Source: Collinsella aerofaciens (GTDB taxonomy: Bacteria > Actinomycetota > Coriobacteriia > Coriobacteriales > Coriobacteriaceae). Taken from it: a stretch of DNA of 10,498 bases. The position numbers and the translations under genes are program-made. This document shows positions 1 through 5,096 of this stretch, piece by piece (the stretch's first letter is position 1; every line of letters starts with the position of its first letter). The DNA is taken from contig RKAY01000058.1 in NCBI GenBank assembly GCA_014846205.1, positions 1 through 10,498 on the forward strand. The letters run 5' to 3'. A model generated the notes under the pieces. The model saw only the letters and a program-made list of their open reading frames with translations. It searched no databases and was not told the origin of the DNA.

Positions 1-15
1 ACCGCCCGGCGCTCG

Positions 16-372
16 CTAGATGTCGGCATCGACGCCCAGCTCCGCCGCCATGTCGCGGATCTCCCTGCGCGCGTCCAGGTCGGTGGTCTGGATGCTGTCG
101 GCGTGCCCATGGGGGTTCGCGCCGAGCGCGGCGATGAGCACGAGCTTGCGCGCGTTCCTGTCCGGGATACCCGCCTGGCTGAAGGCCGCGCAGAGCGTGT
201 CGGCGCACTCGCAGGCAAGCGCGAACAGGTCGCTGATGTCGGTCGGGCCCACGAAGCATGAGTCGCCGGAGCCGTTCCCTTTGGCGGTCGCGACCGTCGC
301 GCAGCGGCACTCGAAAGCGCGGACCTCGCCGCACGCCTCCACCGTCACCCTGACCTTCTTCTCGCTACTCAT
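16..372 (-). CDS. Hypothetical protein, 118 aa, end of the leftward operon
   Basis: I do not recognise this protein. It begins MSSEKKVRVTVEACGE and has five cysteines in its first two thirds, including a C-R-C pair at residues 24-26 and a C-E-C pair near residues 54-56, which could suggest metal binding but matches no motif I know. The C-terminal third is polar and probably helical. The start is chosen because an AGGAGG site lies 6 bases upstream and the ATG overlaps the end of the ParB-like gene (ATGAGTAG, 8 bases shared), which points to coupled translation. The reading frame stays open well upstream, but that extension is antiparallel junk inside the ParB-like gene. It is the last gene of the visible operon and stops 15 bases from the window edge. 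Confidence 0.75.
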   Translation of the reverse strand: MSSEKKVRVTVEACGEVRAFECRCATVATAKGNGSGDSCFVGPTDISDLFALACECADTLCAAFSQAGIPDRNARKLVLIAALGANPHGHADSIQTTDLDARREIRDMAAELGVDADI

Positions 373-1615
373 CCTTCTCCTCCTTGAGACTCGCCTGCAC
401 CCTCTCCATGAGCCACACGTCCTCCTCGCCGGGCTCGAAGCCCGCGGAACAGAAGATGTCATAGTGGTCGAGCCACGCCTCCGCGTCGTCGCCGCCCCAG
501 CGGTTGTTGAGCTGGGCCATGTCCTTGGCCGCCGCCATGAGCCAGCAGCCGGCCTCGTACTCGCTGGGCCTGCACGCCTTGAGGTTGCGGGCGAACTCTT
601 CGCGCACGAGCCCGAAGCGCTCCTCGTTCTCGACGCGTTTGTCGCTGCCCATCGCCGGGAGCAGCGCGGGCGGGTCGGCACGGCCCACGCGCGCCTTCAT
701 CATGAGGTCCTTGGACATGGCGAAGGCGCCGGACGACACGAAGCCGATCAGGCTCCTGTACAGCCCCTTGAGCGCAGCTTCCTCGCGCGCGGCCTCCTGC
801 TCGGCCCGGATCTCCTCCTCGGTCTTCTCGGACTCGGCGCCCGAGCCGTCATCCGGCCTGTAGAGGTCCCGGTAGCTGTCCTTCCGCACAGCCACGAAGC
901 CAGTGGCATCTATCCCCTTGAGCTTCTCGGCGACAGTTCCGAGGTTGGCCCAGTACACGTAGGCGAAACCCTCGGGCACCTCCTTCACGACCGGGATGCC
1001 CGCGTCGCCGAGGGCGTCGTAGTCCTCCGCGATGCTCTCCTCGCGCTTGACGCGGCGGCGAATGCTGTCGACCTTGCCCGCCCAGCCGTCACCGGCGGCC
1101 AGCACGGCCTCGATATCCTTCTCGTCGTCGAAGGTGTTCGCGGCCTCGAGCTGCTCCAGCGTCACCTGCACGCCGGCATCGATGCGACCGCGCAGTTTGC
1201 GCGCAGCGCGGATCTGCCCGGCGGTGGCTCGGCTCGCGCGCTCGATGCGCTGCTCGTCGATGCCCAGCACGAGCATCTGCTGCACACCGCGTGCGCGCTC
1301 GGCCTCGGTCAGCTGGCGCTTGTCGTCGGTGGCGAGCATGGCCACGAGCTCGTTGGCCTCGTCCATGCTCTCCGCCACCAGCGCGGACACCTCGCGGTCC
1401 TCCCCGTAGATGGACGACAGCGCGCGGTAGCGGCGCTCGCCGTCGACGATACGGAACACGTTGCCGTCCGCCACGACCACGGGCGGGTTCAGCGGCTCGC
1501 CGCCGGTCGCCTCGATGCTGCGGGCCAGGGCGCCGATGTCGCCGAAGTCCTCGCGCGGGTTCTGCCCGCTGGGGCGGATGTCGCCCAGACGAACCTGCCT
1601 CTTCTCGAATTGCAT
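365..1615 (-). CDS. ParB-like N-terminal nuclease/CTPase domain protein, 416 aa
   Basis: The N-terminal 100 residues carry the ParB/Srx fold signature: QNPRE at 18-22, corresponding to ParB box I, and GERRYRA at 59-65, the box II motif that in chromosomal ParB binds CTP. A helical HTH-like region follows (about 115-145). Residues 258-284 are a highly charged stretch rich in Glu and Ala, probably a coiled helix, followed by an unknown helical C-terminal domain. The protein is longer than a typical chromosomal ParB (about 280-300 aa), and no ParA-type ATPase is visible nearby. Phages and integrative elements often carry such stand-alone ParB-like proteins as DNA-binding or regulatory factors, so a role in segregation is not assured. 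The start has AGGAGG 6 bases upstream; an ATG 54 bases further upstream lacks this and would overlap the preceding gene. Confidence 0.85.
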   Translation of the reverse strand: MQFEKRQVRLGDIRPSGQNPREDFGDIGALARSIEATGGEPLNPPVVVADGNVFRIVDGERRYRALSSIYGEDREVSALVAESMDEANELVAMLATDDKRQLTEAERARGVQQMLVLGIDEQRIERASRATAGQIRAARKLRGRIDAGVQVTLEQLEAANTFDDEKDIEAVLAAGDGWAGKVDSIRRRVKREESIAEDYDALGDAGIPVVKEVPEGFAYVYWANLGTVAEKLKGIDATGFVAVRKDSYRDLYRPDDGSGAESEKTEEEIRAEQEAAREEAALKGLYRSLIGFVSSGAFAMSKDLMMKARVGRADPPALLPAMGSDKRVENEERFGLVREEFARNLKACRPSEYEAGCWLMAAAKDMAQLNNRWGGDDAEAWLDHYDIFCSAGFEPGEEDVWLMERVQASLKEEKDE

Positions 1616-1625
1616 GTCATTCCTC

Positions 1626-1784
1626 CTAGTAGTACATCCCGCTCGGGGCGGTCCCCTCGATGGCGCCACCGATGGCGATGAGCGTGATGAGCGCCACGGC
1701 GCACACGACGCTCTGCGTCCGCTCGGACAGCGTTCCCCACCAGGCCGACACCCGGTCGCTAAGCAGCAAAAGAATTTCGCTCAT
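1626..1784 (-). CDS. Small single-span membrane protein, 52 aa
   Basis: The protein starts MSEILLLLSDRVSAWWGTLS and has one clear hydrophobic segment at about residues 26-46, ending in a short GTAPSGMYY tail. An AGGAGG site 6 bases upstream of the ATG supports translation. The gene overlaps the end of the excisionase-like gene by 26 bases and ends 10 bases before the ParB-like gene starts, so it belongs to the same leftward transcript. The size, single span and phage-operon position would suit a small inner-membrane effector, for example an exclusion or holin-like peptide, but nothing in the sequence identifies a function. Confidence 0.7.
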   Translation of the reverse strand: MSEILLLLSDRVSAWWGTLSERTQSVVCAVALITLIAIGGAIEGTAPSGMYY

Positions 1785-2019
1785 GGGTCCCCTCCTCGAT
1801 CCACTCGTCGACCCACTCGGGGCGCACCAGGTAGCCGCGGCAGCGGCCGTCGGGCAGGCAGTAGGTAAGCCTGCGCGCAGTGCATTCGTCTCGAAGGGTG
1901 TTGTAGGGCACCCCCAGCACGCGCGACACCTCGTCGAGCGTGTACAGCAGCTTGCGCGGCAACTTGAGCTCGGTGGCAAGTGCTCGGAACGTCTGGGGCT
2001 TCTTACTGGTATCATCCAT
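1759..2019 (-). CDS. Small HTH DNA-binding protein, excisionase/MerR-like, 86 aa
   Basis: Residues 25-46 (TLDEVSRVLGVPYNTLRDECTA) form a helix-turn-helix of the kind found in excisionases and MerR-like helix_turn_helix_17 proteins. They are followed by a short wing and WVDEWIEEG, which resembles the C-terminal helix of that fold. Members of this group in mobile elements usually act as recombination directionality factors or local transcription regulators; which applies here is not visible. The start has AGGAGG 6 bases upstream, and the upstream in-frame ATG is rejected because it would read through a hairpin region. The ribosome binding site itself lies in a small hairpin (2024-2039), and a possible antisense RNA overlaps it. 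The integrase is on the opposite strand about 3.7 kb away, so the excisionase reading rests on the fold only. Confidence 0.75.
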   Translation of the reverse strand: MDDTSKKPQTFRALATELKLPRKLLYTLDEVSRVLGVPYNTLRDECTARRLTYCLPDGRCRGYLVRPEWVDEWIEEGTHERNSFAA

Positions 2020-2083
2020 AGATGACCTCCTTTCAGGTCGGCCTCCCGCGTACGGTCCTAACGCTGCGGGAGGCTCTTTTTTT
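2007..2083 (+). ncRNA. Candidate short antisense RNA over the start of the HTH gene
   Basis: On the plus strand an extended -10 element TGGTATCAT (2007-2015) lies inside the first codons of the leftward HTH gene, with no recognisable -35. About 7 bases on, a transcript of roughly 60 bases would begin. It would contain a small hairpin with arms GACCT (2024-2028) and AGGTC (2035-2039), then the terminator at 2041-2083. It would be fully complementary to the SD region and leader of the HTH gene. No plus-strand gene lies upstream to explain the terminator. This is an inference from promoter-like and terminator sequence only. Confidence 0.35.
2041..2083 (+). terminator. Intrinsic terminator reading rightward, antisense to flanking genes
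   Basis: Perfect 9-bp arms GCCTCCCGC (2041-2049) and GCGGGAGGC (2066-2074) enclose a 16-base loop and are followed by TC and seven T (2077-2083) on the plus strand. The flanking genes all run leftward, and on the minus strand no T-run follows the hairpin, so it should stop rightward transcription only. Confidence 0.7.
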
Positions 2084-2115
2084 GGGTCGGGCGTAGGGCG
2101 GGCCCTCCCCCAGCA

Positions 2116-2172
2116 CGGCACCGGCTGGAACGCCCGGCGGATGGATAACGGAGCCCGCCGGGACCGGTGCCG
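2116..2172. repeat. Long two-tier inverted repeat in the leader of the HTH gene
   Basis: Outer arms CGGCACCGG (2116-2124) and CCGGTGCCG (2164-2172) enclose inner arms CCCGGCGG (2133-2140) and CCGCCGGG (2155-2162), giving 17 GC-rich base pairs interrupted by an asymmetric 8/1 internal loop. It lies in the 168-base gap between two leftward genes and would form in their transcript. No T-run follows on either strand, so it is not a simple terminator. An attenuator, a processing site or a protein binding site are all possible. Confidence 0.55.
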
Positions 2173-2187
2173 CCTCGGGGAAGGGCC

Positions 2188-2337
2188 TCAGTCGCAGAAC
2201 GACGCGAGCGCCCACGCCACTATGAACGGCACGGCTGCCGAGAAGCACACCCGTGCCAGCCCGTAGGCCCCCTGCGCGGTGCACATCCAGCCCGCGGCGT
2301 CCATCACGACGGCCGATGCGAGCAGCGCCCGGGTCAT
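2188..2337 (-). CDS. Small membrane protein, 49 aa, two hydrophobic segments
   Basis: The ATG overlaps the stop of the upstream gene (ATGA, 4 bases shared), the classic arrangement for coupled translation and the main reason to accept this short frame. The 49 residues are mostly hydrophobic: a first segment at about 4-20 (ALLASAVVMDAAGWMCT) and a second, stronger one at about 27-46. The protein ends FCD. I do not recognise a family. Its frame is open upstream only as a shadow of the neighbouring gene. A small membrane protein in a phage-like early operon could act in exclusion or lysis, but nothing shows which. Confidence 0.6.
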   Translation of the reverse strand: MTRALLASAVVMDAAGWMCTAQGAYGLARVCFSAAVPFIVAWALASFCD

Positions 2338-2621
2338 TCGTAGCACCCGCCGTCGAACGGCCAGAGGCCCGGCACCGGTTGCACATCGTCCAGCTCCACC
2401 GAGAAGTCGAGCGCCTGCTGGTTGGTGAGCGGCACCAGGCGCGCCATGTAGGCGGGGTCGCCGTCGCGGACGTGCGCAGCGAACGCATCGCGCGCGTCGC
2501 GGCAGCGCTCGAATATCTCCGTGTGCCACACGGAGTCCTCGTCGACCCATGTCACCATGCCGCCCAGGATCGTGATGACCTCGGGCAGCTCGTAGCTCTT
2601 GCCTTCCATCTCCTCCCCCAT
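2334..2621 (-). CDS. Hypothetical acidic protein, 95 aa
   Basis: Unrecognised soluble protein with many Asp and Glu residues, beginning MGEEMEGKSYELPEVITILGG and ending GLWPFDGGCYE. It sits directly behind the small Cro-like regulator: that gene's TAG is followed two bases later by this ATG, so translation is probably coupled. A second in-frame ATG four codons on (2609) has a purine-rich GGGGGAGGAG immediately before it and is a real alternative start. The stop overlaps the start of the 49-aa membrane protein by 4 bases. Position, size and acidity are typical of small early phage proteins, including DNA-mimic or anti-host factors, but no motif supports a specific role. Confidence 0.7.
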   Translation of the reverse strand: MGEEMEGKSYELPEVITILGGMVTWVDEDSVWHTEIFERCRDARDAFAAHVRDGDPAYMARLVPLTNQQALDFSVELDDVQPVPGLWPFDGGCYE

Positions 2622-2623
2622 CC

Positions 2624-2854
2624 CTATGCGGCCTCGTCCGTGTTCCAGCCCATCAGGTCGTTGGGCGTGCAGCCGAGGGCCAACCCCAACGCCGCGAGGC
2701 TCTCGAGCGAAGGCGTCGAGGCCTTGGCCAGATAGTTGCGGATGCTGTATACCGACACACCCGATGCCGCGGAAAGCTCCTCAGCGGTCTTGATGTCGGC
2801 GTGAGCCATCGCAACGCGCAGGTTATGAGCGACGCGTGTGCAAATATCCGTCAT
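2624..2854 (-). CDS. Cro/CI-type HTH regulator, 76 aa, leftward first gene
   Basis: A compact XRE/HTH_3 DNA-binding domain fills the protein: helices at about 5-18, then TAEELSAASGVSVYSIRNYLAKAS at 23-46 as helix-turn-helix, then SLESLAALGLALGCTPNDLMGW. There is no oligomerisation or peptidase domain, so it resembles a Cro or a minimal repressor. An ACGGAGGT site lies 6 bases upstream of the ATG. It is the first gene of the leftward operon, transcribed from the strong promoter at 2905-2932, and divergent from a second HTH regulator. Both proteins carry the same GCTPNDL-x-GW ending of the HTH domain, suggesting common ancestry. It most likely binds the operator set between the two genes and helps decide between the two transcription states of the element. 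Confidence 0.85.
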   Translation of the reverse strand: MTDICTRVAHNLRVAMAHADIKTAEELSAASGVSVYSIRNYLAKASTPSLESLAALGLALGCTPNDLMGWNTDEAA

Positions 2855-2878
2855 TCATGTACCTCCGTTCTAGAAATC

Positions 2879-2976
2879 TACGTGTTTCGCGTTTGCTGAT
2901 ACTCATTATCTACGTGATTCACGTATTGTCAACATGATTCTAGTAACTTTCTTGATGGATATACACATTTCGCGTA
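2879..2976. promoter_or_regulatory. Array of four 15-bp operator-like palindromes
   Basis: The reference copy is the perfect palindrome TACGTGATTCACGTA at 2911-2925. Degenerate copies lie at 2879-2893 (TACGTGTTTCGCGTT), 2931-2945 (AACATGATTCTAGTA, 11 of 15 matching) and 2962-2976 (TACACATTTCGCGTA). Start-to-start spacings are 32, 20 and 31 bases, near whole numbers of helical turns. The perfect copy fills the spacer of the leftward promoter; the third overlaps its -35; the fourth lies in the spacer and -10 of the rightward promoter. This is the layout of a phage repressor control region. Confidence 0.75.
2905..2932 (-). promoter_or_regulatory. Leftward early promoter, -35 TTGACA, -10 GATAAT
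   Basis: On the minus strand a consensus TTGACA (2932-2927) is followed after 16 bases by GATAAT (2910-2905), a 5 of 6 match. It is placed to drive the leftward operon starting at 2854. The perfect operator palindrome occupies the spacer, so a bound repressor would block RNA polymerase directly. Confidence 0.75.
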
Positions 2977-2980
2977 GACT
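2952..2980 (+). promoter_or_regulatory. Rightward promoter, -35 TTGATG, -10 TAGACT
   Basis: TTGATG (2952-2957), a 17-base spacer and TAGACT (2975-2980) lie 24 bases upstream of the ATG of the rightward HTH gene. Both boxes deviate from consensus, so this should be weaker than the leftward promoter. An operator-like site (2962-2976) covers the spacer and touches the -10, which suits autoregulation of a repressor. Confidence 0.6.
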
Positions 2981-3004
2981 TCTATCTGAAGAAGGGAGAG
3001 ATAT

Positions 3005-3394
3005 ATGTATGAACTCTCGATAAAGAAGATGCGCGAGGCCGCTGGATTTAAGAAGCAGCCAGACGCCGCCCGCGCCCTTGGATGGAAAGAACGCCGCTAT
3101 GCATCCATCGAGCGAGGTGAAGTGAAACTAACCGCAGAGGACGCTTGCGTGATAGCCGAGGTATTTGGTTGTACGCCAAACGACCTCTGTGGATGGCCGC
3201 CTGGCTTGAATGAAGGGTTTGCCGATGAGCTCGACCCCGAGGAGGGCGAGCTGCTCTACTGCTACCGGCAGAGCACCGAAAAGAGGCGCTCGAAGATCCT
3301 GGAGACGGCACGCGACCAGGCCGAGCTGTCCCAAAATCAGGCTGCAGCGCCTGAAATCGAAGGGCTGGAAGCGGATCAAGTAAGGTCCGCGTAG
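3005..3394 (+). CDS. Phage-repressor-like HTH regulator, 129 aa
   Basis: The N-terminal 65 residues are an XRE-type HTH domain: IKKMREAAGFKKQPDAARAL, then WKERRYASIERGEVKLT as turn and recognition helix, ending AEVFGCTPNDLCGW. A PPG linker leads to a charged helical tail (about 70-125) with ELLYCYRQSTEKRRSKILETARDQA, similar in style to the helical dimerisation tails of small repressors. No LexA-type Ser-Lys protease domain is present, so an SOS-cleavage mode is not expected. The start has GGGAG 6 bases upstream. It is divergent from the Cro-like gene, shares its GCTPNDL-x-GW motif and is 18 bases from the next rightward gene. It is the best candidate for the maintenance repressor of the element, acting at the four sites in 2879-2976. 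Confidence 0.82.
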   Translation: MYELSIKKMREAAGFKKQPDAARALGWKERRYASIERGEVKLTAEDACVIAEVFGCTPNDLCGWPPGLNEGFADELDPEEGELLYCYRQSTEKRRSKILETARDQAELSQNQAAAPEIEGLEADQVRSA

Positions 3395-3412
3395 CAAGGT
3401 AAGGAGGTATTC

Positions 3413-4306
3413 ATGGGGCTGTTCAGCTCATTGGCCAAAGCGATTTTGACGGGCAGTGGCGCACCTCGCTCTGCCGCCATGTCCGCACAAGATGGTAGGC
3501 ACCCCGCCGCGCGCGCCATAGACATCGACGGCGATTGCGAGAAGACGGTGTTTGTCTACGTCGGCGTGCCCTTCAAGGGCATCCGGAAAGGAACCGAGTT
3601 CTACGTCGATCCGCTCGGTCGCGACATGGTCATCCACAGCAAGTCGACCGGCACGACGGCGGACAGCGCCGAGTTTGGAGATACGCCACTTTCCTACAAC
3701 GGCACCGCATTCGGATTTACCTACTCGGGACTCGGGTTCCTCAAGGAGATGGTGGCGGCCGGCTTCACGTTCCGTCTCAAGGTCAAGAAAACCGGCATGT
3801 ACTCCCCCGGCGTCCCCGAGCTAGTCAGCCTGACTGCGGAGCCCCGGCTCTTGGAGCAGTGGTGGGAACGCCAGAAGACGCTGACGACTCCCGTTCCGTT
3901 CTCCGAGGAAGACGAGCTCATTAGATTCGAGGCTAGACGCGAGGCGCAGTATAGGGCCAAGGTCGCCCAGGTGAGGCGCAGGCGGACAGGCATCGAGCTT
4001 GCAAAGGATTCGCTTGAGGTATGGATTACCGTTAGCGATCGCAACTGGATCGGCGGCGAACTGCCCAGAAAGGACCTCCGCTTCACTCCGTCATTCGAGA
4101 TAGTCCCGACGCCAAAGGGCTCGTCGGCAAAGCCCCATATCAGAGTGCTCGCCGACGGCAATCCGCTCGTCGAGATTAACGCCAGGAGCGACGAGATTTA
4201 CAAGCAAATCTCCGCAAACAGGGAAAGACCGTGCCGCGCCATCTATATGCGGGACTACTACCAAGACGGCACCGACCAGACAAAGCTCTATCTGGTATTT
4301 GACTAG
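3413..4306 (+). CDS. Unknown 297-aa protein in the lysogeny module
   Basis: I do not recognise a family with confidence. The gene lies 18 bases behind the repressor-like gene with an AAGGAGGT site 5 bases before the ATG, so the two are probably co-transcribed in the lysogenic state. Residues 1-15 are mildly hydrophobic (LFSSLAKAILTG) but not a convincing signal peptide. Residues 45-142 look beta-rich; the stretch SYNGTAFGFTYSGLGFLKEM followed by GFTFRLKVKKTGMYSPGVPEL loosely recalls the second half of a HIRAN-type domain, a weak impression only. Residues 164-200 form a very charged helix with RRRR, and the C-terminus (200-297) is again mixed beta, ending YMRDYYQDGTDQTKLYLVFD. Genes at this position in prophages often confer immunity or exclusion, a contextual inference. 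Confidence 0.8.
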   Translation: MGLFSSLAKAILTGSGAPRSAAMSAQDGRHPAARAIDIDGDCEKTVFVYVGVPFKGIRKGTEFYVDPLGRDMVIHSKSTGTTADSAEFGDTPLSYNGTAFGFTYSGLGFLKEMVAAGFTFRLKVKKTGMYSPGVPELVSLTAEPRLLEQWWERQKTLTTPVPFSEEDELIRFEARREAQYRAKVAQVRRRRTGIELAKDSLEVWITVSDRNWIGGELPRKDLRFTPSFEIVPTPKGSSAKPHIRVLADGNPLVEINARSDEIYKQISANRERPCRAIYMRDYYQDGTDQTKLYLVFD

Positions 4307-4327
4307 ACTCACTGGAGGGGGAGCTCA

Positions 4328-4618
4328 CTAAGATACCGCCCAGTACCCGGCGAGGACCCACTCGCCGGTGTCCGCAAACTTTTCGGCGTTGATCTTGTAC
4401 TCGAACAGCTTGGCGACGTCCATACTCGCCTCAACGAACGGAACCAAGGATCCATTCACCAGTCGGACGCCCACGGCCTCGACGGTAACGGTGTCTCCGC
4501 GCTCTCGGGAGATAAGCTTGGAGCCGAGGGACACTGGGGCGCCCGAGACCTCGTCGCAGATCTGCGGAAAGGCGTACTCGTCCTCGTACGTGTACGCGCC
4601 GACGCTATAGCGAGCCAT
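4328..4618 (-). CDS. Hypothetical protein, 96 aa, orphan leftward gene
   Basis: Unrecognised protein starting MARYSVGAYTYEDEYAFPQI, rich in Val, Glu and aromatic residues and probably beta-structured, with a shorter helical segment near SMDVAKLFEYKINAEKFADTG. The start has GGAGG 5 bases upstream. It is convergent with the 297-aa gene (stops 21 bases apart, no clear terminator between) and divergent from hicA across a 263-base repeat-rich gap. A CATAAT hexamer (4659-4654 on the minus strand) could be its -10, but no good -35 accompanies it. It therefore seems to be a separately expressed cargo gene rather than part of either operon. Function unknown. Confidence 0.65.
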   Translation of the reverse strand: MARYSVGAYTYEDEYAFPQICDEVSGAPVSLGSKLISRERGDTVTVEAVGVRLVNGSLVPFVEASMDVAKLFEYKINAEKFADTGEWVLAGYWAVS

Positions 4619-4672
4619 GGGTACCTCCAGGAGCGGGAATGGTGTTCATCACGATTATGACCCGCGGCGCGG

Positions 4673-4690
4673 CAGGTTTTTCAGGTTTTT
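4673..4690 (+). repeat. Tandem 9-bp direct repeat CAGGTTTTT
   Basis: Two adjacent exact copies of CAGGTTTTT lie at 4673-4681 and 4682-4690. The second runs into the palindrome at 4684-4701. This could be a protein binding site; it matches no site I know. Confidence 0.6.
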
Positions 4691-4701
4691 CCGGAAAAAC
4701 C
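4684..4701. repeat. Perfect 18-bp palindrome
   Basis: GGTTTTTCCGGAAAAACC is identical on both strands. It has no loop, so it is better suited to binding a dimeric protein as duplex DNA than to forming an RNA hairpin. It lies between the divergent 96-aa gene and hicA. Confidence 0.65.
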
Positions 4702-4718
4702 CAAGCGGGCACGAGACT

Positions 4719-4745
4719 CAGTTGTTGCAAAAAATGCAACAACTG
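4719..4745. repeat. 11-bp inverted repeat with A5 loop
   Basis: Arms CAGTTGTTGCA (4719-4729) and TGCAACAACTG (4735-4745) are perfectly complementary around five A. No T-run follows on either strand, so it is not a standard terminator. It lies about 110 bases upstream of the hicA -10 box. Confidence 0.65.
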
Positions 4746-4810
4746 CCTCAGACGGAAAGATATAAACGGGGGCGCCGATCTTGGCGGCTCCGTGTGGGCA
4801 GTATAAAACT

Positions 4811-4859
4811 GTAAATACTTGCTAGTTTACTTGATTCATAACTATCAACTGTTTATAAT
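4811..4859 (+). promoter_or_regulatory. hicAB promoter with candidate operator
   Basis: TTGATT (4831-4836), a 17-base spacer and a consensus TATAAT (4854-4859) precede hicA by 22 bases. Just upstream, GTAAA (4811-4815) and TTTAC (4826-4830) are inverted, and TACTTG occurs twice 12 bases apart (4816, 4828). This is the right place for a HicB-type autorepressor, whose C-terminal DNA-binding domain usually binds upstream of or within the operon promoter. The promoter is well supported; the operator is inferred. Confidence 0.65.
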
Positions 4860-4881
4860 TAAATTGTCGAAAGGAGGAGAG

Positions 4882-5070
4882 ATGCCCAAGGAGCAGGAGC
4901 CCGCGCAGGTGCTCAAGCGGTTCAAGAAGGAGGGTTGGACGCTCTACACCGGCAAGGGCAGCCATGTGGTCGCGCGAAAGGACGGGGTCCAGATCAGCGT
5001 GCCCACCTCCAAGAAGGAGATACCGATAGGGACGTACCGAAAAATAGCTAAGACGGCGGGGTGGCTCTAG
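4882..5070 (+). CDS. hicA: HicA-type mRNA interferase toxin, 62 aa
   Basis: The protein has the HicA double-stranded-RNA-binding-like fold: an N-terminal helix (about 7-16), FKKEGWTLYTGKGSHVVARKD with the GSH motif at 26-28 carrying the catalytic histidine H28, then a strand, VPTSKKEIPIGTYRKIAKTAGW, matching the family pattern of a P, a K-E-I/L, a G-T and a final A-G. HicA toxins cleave mRNA and slow growth until neutralised by HicB. The length suits the family (about 60-80 aa). The start has AAGGAGG close upstream; the longer frame begins before the promoter and is rejected. The gene directly precedes hicB, and the pair probably stabilises the element in the host. Confidence 0.9.
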   Translation: MPKEQEPAQVLKRFKKEGWTLYTGKGSHVVARKDGVQISVPTSKKEIPIGTYRKIAKTAGWL

Positions 5071-5077
5071 CCCCGCC
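5055..5077 (+). other. GC hairpin across the hicA stop
   Basis: GGCGGGG (5055-5061) and CCCCGCC (5071-5077) form a perfect 7-bp stem with a 9-base loop that includes the hicA stop codon. A T-run is lacking, so it is not a standard terminator. It lies 19 bases before the hicB ATG, which has only a weak ribosome binding site, and could set the ratio of antitoxin to toxin. Confidence 0.5.
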
Positions 5078-5096
5078 CCCTTGGGGGTCGAAAGAT

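Noticed and set aside
20..1681. Long rightward open frame of 553 codons
   Set aside because: It lies wholly opposite the ParB-like gene and its neighbour, has low-complexity Ala/Leu/Arg/His composition and no SD; it is a shadow of GC-rich codon bias.
2033..2488. Leftward 151-codon frame
   Set aside because: Arg-rich, overlaps two better supported genes in another frame and crosses the hairpin region.
4673..4745. Possible CRISPR-like or integron-like repeat array
   Set aside because: Only two tandem 9-mers and two unrelated palindromes; no regularly spaced repeats with unique spacers.
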